From contig DAOTNF010000004.1 in NCBI GenBank assembly GCA_035450685.1, forward strand, positions 62,001 to 126,000: a DNA stretch of 64,000 nt. Reading direction: 5' to 3'. This DNA comes from Syntrophosphaera sp035450685. GTDB lineage: Bacteria; Cloacimonadota; Cloacimonadia; Cloacimonadales; Cloacimonadaceae. The stretch's first letter is position 1. Every line of letters starts with the position of its first letter. Below are positions 45,478 through 54,628 of this stretch, piece by piece. Below the pieces are notes generated by a model that did not search any database, had not been told where the DNA came from, and saw only the letters and a program-made list of their open reading frames with translations. The translations under genes and the position numbers were made by a program.

Positions 45478-48400
45478 ATGAAACGCCCGCGCAAGTTCCT
45501 GTCCTTCATTCTCTTTCTGCTGCTGATCAACAGCTTGTTCTTCTTCGCATGGTATGCTCTCGACCTGCAGGGCACTGTGAAGGGAATAGTGGAGCGGGAA
45601 GCGGGTAAGGCGCTCGGCGGAAAGTTGCGCATTGCGGATTTCACCATCAGTGACAGGCAAGTCTATGCTCAGGGCATCAGTTTCAAGGCAGCGGACAACT
45701 CCCTCTCTTTCGAGGTGGACAACGCCCGGGTGCGCTTCAATCTGCTGCGCTTTATCGTTTCCGGTTTCAAAATCCGCAACATCCTGAACCATATTGAGAT
45801 CAACAAGGCGGATGTAGCCTTCAACCTCTTGCCCGATGAAGAACCCAAGAAACCTGGCAAGAGGTTTGAACTTCCGGACCTGACCCCTTTTTTCAACGAC
45901 CTGAAAGTTAAGGAATCCAGCTTCCGCTTTCGGGGCGAGATTCCGCTCGCGCTCACGGAAGAAGGCATGCTGGTGCTGGCTGACAGCCTTGGCGCCATCG
46001 ATATTGAGGCGCGCAATTCCAAGGTAACCAGAGTCAGCCTCAGCGCGCGCAGCTCCAGCAAGGGACAAATATCTGCGACGGCGGTTCTGGACAAGGGGCG
46101 CCTCGTTTCCAGCCATGCCGAGATCAGAAACTTTATCCCCCAATACATCGACCATCCCCAGATCAAGGGCGCGGGCACGGAACTTAACCTTGTGCTTGAC
46201 GCCTCCCAGCCCGCCAAAAATGCCCGCATCGAGATGAGCGGCAAGGCGATACTCTGGAACACCCACGCCACCCTGCTTGATGACTATCCGGTGCGCATCC
46301 CTTATCTGACGGCAGAGATAGATGGCGACCGCCTTTCTGCCGATATCTCGCCCAGCAACGTGGGTAGCAGCTCCCTGGGAGGAAGCCTGAGCTTGACAGG
46401 CCTGGGGGGAAAGATGTCCCTTCAGCCAAGCGAACTTACCCTCCAACTGGATCTTGGCATGCTCGATCCTGGCTTGTCGGGACGGGTGGACGCTCAGCTC
46501 TTTGCGGAAGGGCCGCTCAAATCTCCCTCGCTTTCCTTAAAGGCTTCATCCCCAGGCATCTCCTATCAGGGACAGGAGGTCAGAGCGGTTACTCTGGAAG
46601 CCAACTATAGCGAGGAAGAGCTTTCTTTCAGTTTGCAGGATGCGATCTGGAACGGTCTGGCAGTCAGCCTGGCTGGCGCGATGGACACCAAGTATCGCCG
46701 TCTGCTTGCCACCCTGGATGTCTCTCCCGTGGCAGGCGCGAACCCTCCTCTGAGCATTGACGGCTCGGCTGAGCTCGAGCTTGCCTTATATGACAAGCTG
46801 CCGGAAGTGAAAGCCACTTTTGGTGGTATCGATTTCCGTGGTCAGGGAATGAGTTTTGACGGCATCATTGGGCAGTTGTTGCTTGTTCCGGCAAGCAGCG
46901 GACAACAACAGAACTACTATGTGGACTTGGACCTGAAAGCGGCGGACGGCACCCAAATCAGCGCGGTGGGTGATCTGCTGGACAGGAATTTGCTGCTTGA
47001 TGCCAACCTCAATACCCTGGAAGTAGCTGGAATCTATCCCCATCCGCTGCTAAGCCAGCTCGCCCCCCTGGTGGGCGGACAGCTCTCCGCTTTTATGCAG
47101 GGAGATGAGATTGTCGCCTCCTCGAGCCTGACGCTTGGCACCCGGGGACAGATCGAACTGAATTCCGGGCTGGACCTGCTTGGCTCCTACAACATGAAGT
47201 CGCGACAGGGTTTTGCCTCCCTGAAAACAGAATCTGGCAGCTTCAATGGCCAGCCTCTCGATCTGGATTTGGTGTGCGAACTGGATAACACTGCCCTGAA
47301 AGTCCATTCACTCGATTTGAACCAGCAACTCCTGCTCAGTGGAGACCTGGATCTGAATGACCTGCGGGATTTCGCCTTTGATCTCAGCCTGAAAGACCTT
47401 TCCAGCAGCCAGATCAGCGACTATTACCCAATCCTTGACCTGCCTGAGTTTTCCGGCCTGGGGTTTTCTGTGAGCTACAATCAGCAACGCGGTGAGGAAC
47501 TGCAGGCGGAGGTGATGCTGGGTGAACTGAAGCTGCCTGGAGTCCAGCCCCTGCAGGCAAGGCTAAGTTTACAGGGGCAGCCGGAGCATATAGAGATTGC
47601 GGGAACCGTGAACAATCCGCTGCGTCAGCTTATCGCGCTGCAAGGCACCGCCAATCTCATCGATCAAGGCTCCCTGGACCTGAAGGCCACGCTCGACAAA
47701 CTGGGATTTGGCGACCTGTTGGAATCCGCTCCGGCGGAAGGCGCGATCAGTGGAGAACTGGGACTGGCAGTGGACAGTTTCATCAGCGCGGAACGGGAGA
47801 TCAGCTTTACTGCCGATCTGAACTCACCCAGGATCAGCATTCCGGATATGCTGGATTTGGAAGACCTGGATGTGCGGCTGGCTCAGTTCCCCGAGCTTTT
47901 GCGGGTGGACACCCTGTTTGTCCGCGCGGCTGATCTGGCCAAAGTGGAATGTTCCGGCGCCTTGGATTACAATTTCCTCACCCAAAACTTCTTTGAGGGC
48001 GGCAACAGCCTGGAACTGAAGGTGCAGGGATATCTCTTTGACTGGCTGGACAGGTCTCTGGATATCATCACCTCAGCCCGCGGCGAATCCGACCTGCAAT
48101 GCACGGTGCAAACCCTGGAAGACCAGTTCCTGATCAAGAGCGGAAATCTGTCCCTGAGGCGGGCTTCGATTTCAATCAAAGACCAGCCCGAACCGATCCG
48201 CGATCTCAACTTTGAACTCAGTTTTGACAACAACAGGGTAAATATCGACTCCGCCCATGCCTTCATGGGCAAGGGTAAGCTGACTATCCTCAACGAGTTT
48301 GGCGAGGACAGCAGTTCTCATTTCTCGGTGGGATTTCTGGATCTTGGCAGCTTGAAGCTCAAGATCGACGAACCGGGCATCATCGCCAACATCCCCCTCT

Positions 48401-49554
48401 TCACCGTGCCCCGCACTTCCAGCAACATTGTGTTGCGCGGGCAAAACTCCGAATATGCCACCGTGCGCGGTCCTTTCGAAGACATGGCGATCTCGGCGGA
48501 AGTGCTGGTTTACAACGCGGATGCCGTGTATCCGCCCAATACCGACAACCTCCTCAATCTGATCTACAGCTTCAGCGGCGCGCTCAGCAAACCGCAGGAG
48601 CAAACTGAGGAGCTGCCCCTGCCCTTCACCATGGATCTGATGATCCGCCTAAAGGACAATATTAAATACACCACCTACCCCACAGAGCTTTATATCGAAC
48701 CGGACGCCCATCTGCATATCATCTATGACGGCAAGGAGTGGCACGCCGCGGAGGCATATTTCCTGGCGCAACGCGGCTCCATCGACTTCTTTGGCACCGT
48801 GTTCCAGGCCGAGGAACTCACCATCAATATCCTGGAATCCCAAGACCTGATCGATATCGAGGGATCGTTTTACCGCAGGGCGGAGGACGGAACCATCATC
48901 ACCCTGGCGGTAAGCACCGATTCCGACACCTCCAAACCGATCTTTGACCGCCTCAAATTCTCGCTCCAGAGCGATAATCCGGACGACCGCACCATCTCCA
49001 ACATCTTTGCCCGGCTCAGATACAGCGCCTCCGGAAATGAAGAGGGGCAGCAGGATGGCAACGCCTTGAAGGATGAAGCGCTCAACCTGATCTCGGACAA
49101 TCTCAATTCCTCGCTGGTGGCCCCCTTCCTCCTGCCGGTGGAAAACAGCCTGCGCCGCTGGCTGAGGCTGGATAGCGTGAGCATCAACGCGGGCTTTATC
49201 CAAAACCTGTTCAACGAGTATTCCACGGTCTCCGGTCAATCCGGCGGCTTTGGCAACATGAACCAACTGATGGGAGACGTGGCCAGATTCAGCTCGTCCA
49301 TCCTGCTCAACAATCTCAACGTTTCCATCAGTAAATACCTGGGACGCAAGCTCTATCTGGACTATATGGTCACCCTGCAGGAAGCCACCGATTTGCAGAG
49401 CCAGACCAAGATCACGGTGACCCACGACACATCCCTGCGGCTCTTCCTGCCTGAAAAGTTTCGCCTCACCTACACCTTCAGATTTGAGCACGAAGACAAG
49501 GCCATCACCCACGAGATTATGCTCTTCCGCTCCTTCAGATTTTGGGGATTGTAA
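45478..49554 (+). CDS. TamB-like (AsmA/DUF490) envelope protein
   Basis: 1358 aa. One N-terminal membrane segment (FLSFILFLLLINSLFFFAW) anchors a long periplasmic beta-strand protein. The C-terminal 350 residues match the DUF490/TamB domain, with the ISAEVLVYNADAVYPP stretch, SVSINAG and the final LGRKLYLDYMVTLQEATD and amphipathic strands. TamB family proteins form a hydrophobic-grooved bridge for phospholipid transport or barrel assembly across the periplasm. No BamA/TamA-type gene is next to it. The context with Lol genes supports an outer-membrane biogenesis role. Confidence 0.9.
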   Translation: MKRPRKFLSFILFLLLINSLFFFAWYALDLQGTVKGIVEREAGKALGGKLRIADFTISDRQVYAQGISFKAADNSLSFEVDNARVRFNLLRFIVSGFKIRNILNHIEINKADVAFNLLPDEEPKKPGKRFELPDLTPFFNDLKVKESSFRFRGEIPLALTEEGMLVLADSLGAIDIEARNSKVTRVSLSARSSSKGQISATAVLDKGRLVSSHAEIRNFIPQYIDHPQIKGAGTELNLVLDASQPAKNARIEMSGKAILWNTHATLLDDYPVRIPYLTAEIDGDRLSADISPSNVGSSSLGGSLSLTGLGGKMSLQPSELTLQLDLGMLDPGLSGRVDAQLFAEGPLKSPSLSLKASSPGISYQGQEVRAVTLEANYSEEELSFSLQDAIWNGLAVSLAGAMDTKYRRLLATLDVSPVAGANPPLSIDGSAELELALYDKLPEVKATFGGIDFRGQGMSFDGIIGQLLLVPASSGQQQNYYVDLDLKAADGTQISAVGDLLDRNLLLDANLNTLEVAGIYPHPLLSQLAPLVGGQLSAFMQGDEIVASSSLTLGTRGQIELNSGLDLLGSYNMKSRQGFASLKTESGSFNGQPLDLDLVCELDNTALKVHSLDLNQQLLLSGDLDLNDLRDFAFDLSLKDLSSSQISDYYPILDLPEFSGLGFSVSYNQQRGEELQAEVMLGELKLPGVQPLQARLSLQGQPEHIEIAGTVNNPLRQLIALQGTANLIDQGSLDLKATLDKLGFGDLLESAPAEGAISGELGLAVDSFISAEREISFTADLNSPRISIPDMLDLEDLDVRLAQFPELLRVDTLFVRAADLAKVECSGALDYNFLTQNFFEGGNSLELKVQGYLFDWLDRSLDIITSARGESDLQCTVQTLEDQFLIKSGNLSLRRASISIKDQPEPIRDLNFELSFDNNRVNIDSAHAFMGKGKLTILNEFGEDSSSHFSVGFLDLGSLKLKIDEPGIIANIPLFTVPRTSSNIVLRGQNSEYATVRGPFEDMAISAEVLVYNADAVYPPNTDNLLNLIYSFSGALSKPQEQTEELPLPFTMDLMIRLKDNIKYTTYPTELYIEPDAHLHIIYDGKEWHAAEAYFLAQRGSIDFFGTVFQAEELTINILESQDLIDIEGSFYRRAEDGTIITLAVSTDSDTSKPIFDRLKFSLQSDNPDDRTISNIFARLRYSASGNEEGQQDGNALKDEALNLISDNLNSSLVAPFLLPVENSLRRWLRLDSVSINAGFIQNLFNEYSTVSGQSGGFGNMNQLMGDVARFSSSILLNNLNVSISKYLGRKLYLDYMVTLQEATDLQSQTKITVTHDTSLRLFLPEKFRLTYTFRFEHEDKAITHEIMLFRSFRFWGL

Positions 49555-49622
49555 CAAATCCTTTGACAAAAATGGCTTGCTATAAATTATGAAAAAAAAA
49601 GAACTATACCCTGGAGGTTCAC

Positions 49623-50153
49623 ATGGCTGATGTCATGGATAAAAAGAAAGCCCCTGTTCTCAACGATACCAAACCCAAAGAAGTAAAGCAGACAGATTCT
49701 GCCGCCAAAGACGAACTCAAAGTCGGACCCAGGTTCGGTCTGGTGGAAATGATTTTGATCCTGTTGCTGGCTGGAGTGATCTTCATTTTTATCTTCGGAC
49801 TGAGACAGATGCGGATAGAAAAAGCCGAGATCGCCAGAACTCAAAACCTCTTTGAGCAGATTTTGCCCACCTTCGAAAAGGTCACCACCGCCGCCAAAGC
49901 CTATCAGGCGAAAGACGAATTCGGCGCCTGGCCGATCGATATCAGTGAGCTCTTTCCGCCTTCTGAATTGGATACCAAGGAATTTAGGTTCACCATCAGC
50001 GACGATGGCGTTGTGACCGCCACCTCCACCAAGGATTTTGGCAAGGAAGGCATCAAAGTCAACTATAATATCCCCGGCAAATCCTTCGAAATTGACGATC
50101 CCAATCCGGATGCCAAACCAACCGTGCTGGATTCCTGGTTGCCAGAAGAATAG
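49623..50153 (+). CDS. Pilin-like or pseudopilin-like single-pass membrane protein
   Basis: 176 aa. A charged 38-residue leader precedes a hydrophobic segment (FGLVEMILILLLAGVIFIFI) and a soluble domain with KVTTAAKAYQAKDEFGAWP. The start of the helix has Phe at +1 and Glu at +5, the placement seen in type IV pilins and type II secretion pseudopilins. The residue before is Arg instead of the usual Gly, so processing by prepilin peptidase is doubtful. Ribosome binding site GGAGG precedes the ATG, and a strong terminator follows. No other pilus gene is nearby. Confidence 0.68.
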   Translation: MADVMDKKKAPVLNDTKPKEVKQTDSAAKDELKVGPRFGLVEMILILLLAGVIFIFIFGLRQMRIEKAEIARTQNLFEQILPTFEKVTTAAKAYQAKDEFGAWPIDISELFPPSELDTKEFRFTISDDGVVTATSTKDFGKEGIKVNYNIPGKSFEIDDPNPDAKPTVLDSWLPEE

Positions 50154-50175
50154 GCTTTTTGCCCTAACATATTGC

Positions 50176-50200
50176 AAACCCCGCGCCAGTGGGGTTTTTT
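50176..50200 (+). terminator. Rho-independent terminator after the pilin-like gene
   Basis: AAACCCC, an 8-nt loop, GGGGTTT and a run of T. It lies about 25 nt after the stop codon and ends the tatD-to-pilin-like unit. Confidence 0.9.
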
Positions 50201-50260
50201 CTTGTTCTCTTTCAAACCGGATGGGTAGGAAGTAAAAACAAATCGCCCCAGACTACATAC

Positions 50261-50998
50261 CGTGTCATCACGGGCTGTCGGGGTCCTCGCCAAAGCGCTT
50301 AGCGGTTTGGTGGGGTGGATAGAGCCGTGATCCAATCTTTTAGAATAATCATCCACAAATTACACAAATTAACACGAATTAAAAGAACAGGATAAGTGTC
50401 CAGCCGAAAAACAAATACCAATTCCCGAACCTAACATAACATTAATCTGCGCCGATCCGCGTCTTTTCTTTTATCCGCGCATATCTGCGTGAACCGCATT
50501 ACCCGTGATCCAGTCTTTTAGAAACAAGCACCCAGCCCGGAAAAACCGGCATCAATTACTTGACAATCGCATAATTATTCCTATACAATCCGCATAATGC
50601 TTCATACCGCCCTCCTTTGCTGCTCCTGCATTTGGTGCCATCATCCTTAGGTCATCCCTTACCAGGTTAAGGATGACCCCCGGAAGACCACTGTCTGTGA
50701 GGGTGATGCAAATGAGGCACAAGCTTCCCCATATATATAGGTGCTATGAAAAGATCGTGGAAAGTTGGAAAGGTGTTTTTGAGGTGGAAAGGTGGAAAGG
50801 TGAAATGGTGGAAAGGTTCCCCCGTAGTGGACGTCAGCCCCGAAACAAATACCCCCAGTCTATATACCGTGTCATCACGGGCTTGACCCGTGATCCAGTC
50901 TTTTGAAACAACCAGCCAACCCTGAAGAAAGCATCTACAGACTATGTACTGCGTCATCCCGGGCAAGCTTGCTTGACCCGGGATCCAGTCTTTTAAGG
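50261..50998 (+). repeat. Repeat island with family A palindromes and a family C copy
   Basis: Family A copies at 50261-50346 (long loop with its own hairpin), 50502-50525 (right half only), 50868-50909 and 50951-50998. A family C copy (ACACAAATTAACACGAATT, GTGTCCAGCC) is at 50351-50415, and the family D repeat with ATCTGCGTGAACC is near 50443-50497. A GGTGGAAA-rich stretch is at 50763-50812. No gene is seen in 50201-51055. Confidence 0.82.
50608..50718. repeat. MITE-like element, copy 3
   Basis: Left end CGCCCTCCTTTGC, right end GCAAATGAGGC, with the internal palindrome around CATCCTTAGGTCATCC and GGATGACC. It is embedded in the repeat island between converging genes. Confidence 0.78.
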
Positions 50999-51055
50999 AC
51001 TGTTTGAACTTTGCTGAAAACTTGTATGTTTGGCAGAGACGGCTTATTCCGGCCT

Positions 51056-52048
51056 CTAATCCATGCCGATAACGTCGCGCAGCATGCGAATCTTTTCGGC
51101 GGCAAGCTGGCGCGCCCTGGCAGAGCCCTCTTCTAAAATCTCGATGATGCCCCGGGGATTTGCCATCAGTTCCGTGTAGCGCTCCCGCAGCGGAGTCAGG
51201 GCGGCGTTCATCACCTCAAAGAGTTCCTGCTTGGCATGCCCCCAGCCCATCCCGCCAGCCAGATAGCGTTGCCGCAGTGCTTCCACCTGTTCAGGAGTGG
51301 CAAAATTGCGGTAGATAGAAAAGATGGTGCAGGTCTCCGGGTCTTTGGGTTCTTCCACGCCCTGGGAGTTGGTGACGATGCGCATCACCAGCTTGCGCAG
51401 CTCTTTTTCGGGGGCGAATATGGGAATGATATTGCCATAGCTTTTGGACATTTTGCGGCCGTCCAGCCCCATCAGGGTTTTGCTGTGTTCGGTAGCAAGG
51501 GGCTGAGGCAGGCGGAAACACTCCTGCCCATAGACGAAATTGAAGCTCTGGGCAATATCCACCGCCATTTCCACATGCTGAAACTGGTCATTTCCCACCG
51601 GAACGTAGTCCGTATCGAAGAGCAGGATGTCCGCCGCCATCAAGACCGGATAGGTATAGAGGCCCATGTTCACCCCGTCGTCCGGATCCCTGCCCGCTTC
51701 GGCATTGGCCTGTAGCATGGCTTTGTAGGCGTGGGCTCGGTTCATCAGGCCTTTGGGGGTGAAGGCCAGCAATATGGTGAGCAGCTCAAAGGTCTGGGGC
51801 ACAAGCGACTGCTTGTAAAAAAGAACCTTTTTGGGGTCCAGCCCGGAAGCCAGCCAGGCTGCCGCGATCTCCAAAGTCATGTTGCGTATCGCGGCTGGAT
51901 CCTTGCAGGCGTTCAGCGCGTGGTAATCCGCGATAAAATAACGTGCTTCGCAGGTTTCGCTAAGCTTCAGGGCGGGCTTGATCGCTCCCAGATAGTTGCC
52001 TATGTGGGGAATTCCAGTCGGTTTGATGCCGGTTAGAGCTACTTTCAT
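51056..52048 (-). CDS. trpS: Tryptophanyl-tRNA synthetase
   Basis: Charges tRNA-Trp. Class I signatures are HIGNYLGA (HIGH) at residues 16-23 and GRKMSKSYGN (KMSKS). At 330 aa it has the standard bacterial length. It is the last gene of the acyl-CoA synthetase to trpS run, 14 nt after rimO. Confidence 0.97.
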   Translation of the reverse strand: MKVALTGIKPTGIPHIGNYLGAIKPALKLSETCEARYFIADYHALNACKDPAAIRNMTLEIAAAWLASGLDPKKVLFYKQSLVPQTFELLTILLAFTPKGLMNRAHAYKAMLQANAEAGRDPDDGVNMGLYTYPVLMAADILLFDTDYVPVGNDQFQHVEMAVDIAQSFNFVYGQECFRLPQPLATEHSKTLMGLDGRKMSKSYGNIIPIFAPEKELRKLVMRIVTNSQGVEEPKDPETCTIFSIYRNFATPEQVEALRQRYLAGGMGWGHAKQELFEVMNAALTPLRERYTELMANPRGIIEILEEGSARARQLAAEKIRMLRDVIGMD

Positions 52049-52062
52049 TGTTTCCTCGTTTA

Positions 52063-53358
52063 TTATATAACTATCCTGCCAAAGAGATCCATGTCGATCA
52101 CGTCAGTGACCAGCACCGGGTAGATCTTGCCAGGTTCCACACCGGCAGGTTCGACGAAGGTGAGGCCATCCACTTCGGGAGCCTGGAACCAGGCGCGTCC
52201 CTGCAGCATTCCTTCCTCGTCATGCTCATCAAAGTCTTCAATCAGCACGGGCAGAGTCTGTCCCACATATTGTTGCAGCAGCTCCGCGGATATTTCGCTT
52301 TGCAGGGCAAGAAGCCTGTTGCGGCGGTTTTTCGCGGTGCGGACGGGCACCTGCCCTTCCATCCTGATGGCCAGGGTGCCCTCTTCCGGGGAGTAAACGA
52401 AGGCGCCCAGATGCAGGAAGCGGACTTCCCTGATGAAGCGCTGCAAGGCCTGCGCGTGCCGCCTTTTCTCGCCCGGGTAGCCGCAGATCAGAGTGGTGCG
52501 CAGAACGGCCTGGGGCAAGCTTTCCCGAATCTTATGAAACATGTGTATAAGCTCCATTCCGCCCAGTTTTCTGCGCATGGAGCTCAGGATTCCGTCTTCG
52601 CTGTGCTGGATGGGAATCTCAAAACAGGGCAGCAGCTTGGGAAGCCTTTTCCACAGCTCCAGCCAGCCGGTTTCAAAGTGGTCAGGATGCAGATACATCA
52701 CCCTGATCCACTGGAACTGGGGAATGGCGTGCAGCTTTTCCAGCAGCTCCGGCAAGGCTTTGCACCCGTAGATATCCATCCCGTAAGACGCGGTATCCTG
52801 GGCGATGACGATCAGTTCCTGAGCCGGAAAATCGGGATCGGACGCCAGACGCTCGGCTTCCTCCACCAGTTCCGGGATCGGCACGCTTTGCATCTCCCCG
52901 CGGATGGAAGGGATGGCACAATAGGAGCAGTGGTTGCTGCAGCCGTCGCTGATCCGCAGATAGCGGTAATAGGAGTGCGTAATCGCCTTGCGCTCTGTTT
53001 TGCCGCTGCCATCCAGCTTCAGATAGCGTTCCAGGGCGGCAAAATCCTTCAAGGGGATCCAGGCGTCCACTTCCGGGTAGCAGCGCTGGAATTCTTCCAG
53101 ACCGCGTTTGGTGACGCATCCAGTGACCAGCAGGCTGCCACAGCTACCGCTGTTTTTCAATTCTGCCAGCTCGGCGAGCACCAGATCGAGCTCGTGCAGG
53201 GAATCACGCAGGAAGGAGCAGGTGTTCACCAACACCAGGTCTGCCCCTTCCGGCGTTTCCAAGGCTTGATAGCCCGCCCGCTCAAGGATGGCGGCGAAGC
53301 TTTCGCTGTCCACCAGATTCTTGGCGCAGCCAAGGCTCTCAAGGTAGTAAGTTTTCAT
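52063..53358 (-). CDS. rimO: Ribosomal protein S12 methylthiotransferase RimO
   Basis: A radical-SAM enzyme with two 4Fe-4S clusters that methylthiolates an Asp of ribosomal protein S12. The N-terminal UPF0004 domain has Cys11, Cys47 and Cys81. The radical-SAM triad CSNHCSYC gives Cys140, Cys144 and Cys147. RVMYLHPDHF and CGYPGEK follow, and a TRAM domain closes the 431-aa protein. RimO rather than MiaB is favoured by the LGCAKNLVDSE opening. Its start overlaps the DUF1015 stop as ATGA. Confidence 0.94.
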   Translation of the reverse strand: MKTYYLESLGCAKNLVDSESFAAILERAGYQALETPEGADLVLVNTCSFLRDSLHELDLVLAELAELKNSGSCGSLLVTGCVTKRGLEEFQRCYPEVDAWIPLKDFAALERYLKLDGSGKTERKAITHSYYRYLRISDGCSNHCSYCAIPSIRGEMQSVPIPELVEEAERLASDPDFPAQELIVIAQDTASYGMDIYGCKALPELLEKLHAIPQFQWIRVMYLHPDHFETGWLELWKRLPKLLPCFEIPIQHSEDGILSSMRRKLGGMELIHMFHKIRESLPQAVLRTTLICGYPGEKRRHAQALQRFIREVRFLHLGAFVYSPEEGTLAIRMEGQVPVRTAKNRRNRLLALQSEISAELLQQYVGQTLPVLIEDFDEHDEEGMLQGRAWFQAPEVDGLTFVEPAGVEPGKIYPVLVTDVIDMDLFGRIVI

Positions 53359-54605
53359 TGCAAAGGATGGATGAACAATCCTGAACGCAGTTTGGGTTCA
53401 AACCAGGTAGATTTGGGAGGCATGATCTCGCCGGCGTCGGCAATGCCGAGCAGTTCGTCCATGGATGTAGGGAACATGGCAAAGGCCACGGCTTCCCTGC
53501 CGCTGTCAACCCTGCGCACCAGTTCGCCGAGGCCGCGGATGCCGCCCACAAAGTCGATGCGGTTGTCTCTGCGCGGATCGCCAATGCCCAGGATGGGATG
53601 CAGCAGGTTGTTTTGCATAATGGACACGTCGAGCGAATCCACCACGTTGGTGTCGTCCCAGGTTCCCGGCAGGGCTTCCAGTTTATACCAGGTGCCGCCC
53701 AGATACATGCCAAACTCGTGCAGCTTGGAGGGCTTGAAGGGTTCAGCCTGGGATACCGGTTCCACGCTGAATTTCTCGCGCACTTTGGCCAGGAATTCGT
53801 CCTCAGTCAGTCCGTTGAGGTCTTTCACCACGCGGTTATAGTCGAATATCTTCAGTTGGTTGTCAGGGAAGATTACTGTCATAAAGAAGTTGAATTCTTC
53901 CTCGCCCGTATAGTCCGGATTCTGCTCCCGGCGCACCAGGCCCACTTTGGCAGCGGAGGCTGTCCGGTGGTGACCGTCTGCCACATACAGGCAGGGTAGC
54001 TTGGCAAAAGCAGCCTGGATGGCGTTGATGTCTTCCTCAGAGTCCATCAGCCACAGGGCGTGGCCGATCCCGTCGTCGGAAACAAAGTCATAAACGGGGT
54101 CTTTTTGCCGCATGACTTTGGCAACCGTGGCATCGATCTCATCCTGATGGCGGTAGGTGAAGAACACAGGCGAAGGGTGCGCGTCGCAGGTATCCACGTG
54201 TCTGATGCGGTCGGCTTCCTTGTCCGCCCGGGTGAGCTCGTGTTTCTTGATGATCCCATTCATATATTCATCCACGGAAGCGAGCCCCACCAAGCCGATC
54301 TGGTCGCGTCCATCCATGGTTTGGCGGTAGATGTAGAACATCGGGCGCGAGTCCTGTTTCATCAGGCCTTCGTTGACATATCTGAGCAGGTTTTCCCTGG
54401 CTTTGGCATACACTTCAGGCGCGTAGAGATCGGTGCCCAGGGGCAGGTCGATCTCCGGTTTTTCCACATGCAGGTAGCTGAGGGGGTTTTTCTTCACTTC
54501 AGCCCGCGCTTCATCGGAATCCATCACGTCGTAAGGCATGGAGGCTATGGCAGCCGCTTTTTCCGGGATCGGGCGCAGGGCGCGAAAGGGTTTAAAAGTA
54601 GCCAT
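53355..54605 (-). CDS. DUF1015-family protein
   Basis: 416 aa of the widely conserved DUF1015 family, whose function is not established. The opening FKPFRALRPIPEKAAAIASM and PYDVMDSDEARAEV, the central LYVADGHHRTASAAK, and the RRDNRIDFVGG stretch match the family pattern. The GHHR motif suggests a metal or phosphate site. It is cytosolic, with no signal or membrane segment. Position between an M18 peptidase and rimO gives no functional hint. Confidence 0.92.
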   Translation of the reverse strand: MATFKPFRALRPIPEKAAAIASMPYDVMDSDEARAEVKKNPLSYLHVEKPEIDLPLGTDLYAPEVYAKARENLLRYVNEGLMKQDSRPMFYIYRQTMDGRDQIGLVGLASVDEYMNGIIKKHELTRADKEADRIRHVDTCDAHPSPVFFTYRHQDEIDATVAKVMRQKDPVYDFVSDDGIGHALWLMDSEEDINAIQAAFAKLPCLYVADGHHRTASAAKVGLVRREQNPDYTGEEEFNFFMTVIFPDNQLKIFDYNRVVKDLNGLTEDEFLAKVREKFSVEPVSQAEPFKPSKLHEFGMYLGGTWYKLEALPGTWDDTNVVDSLDVSIMQNNLLHPILGIGDPRRDNRIDFVGGIRGLGELVRRVDSGREAVAFAMFPTSMDELLGIADAGEIMPPKSTWFEPKLRSGLFIHPLQ

Positions 54606-54628
54606 TGGCTTTTCTCCTATATCTTTTT

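Noticed and set aside
45280..46446. 388-aa and other long frames antisense to lolD and the tamB-like gene
   Set aside because: They oppose conserved ATPase motifs and a continuous anchored protein; no domain is visible in them.
52048..53841. 597-aa reading frame antisense to rimO and part of the DUF1015 gene
   Set aside because: It spans two well-supported genes on the other strand and lacks any family signature.
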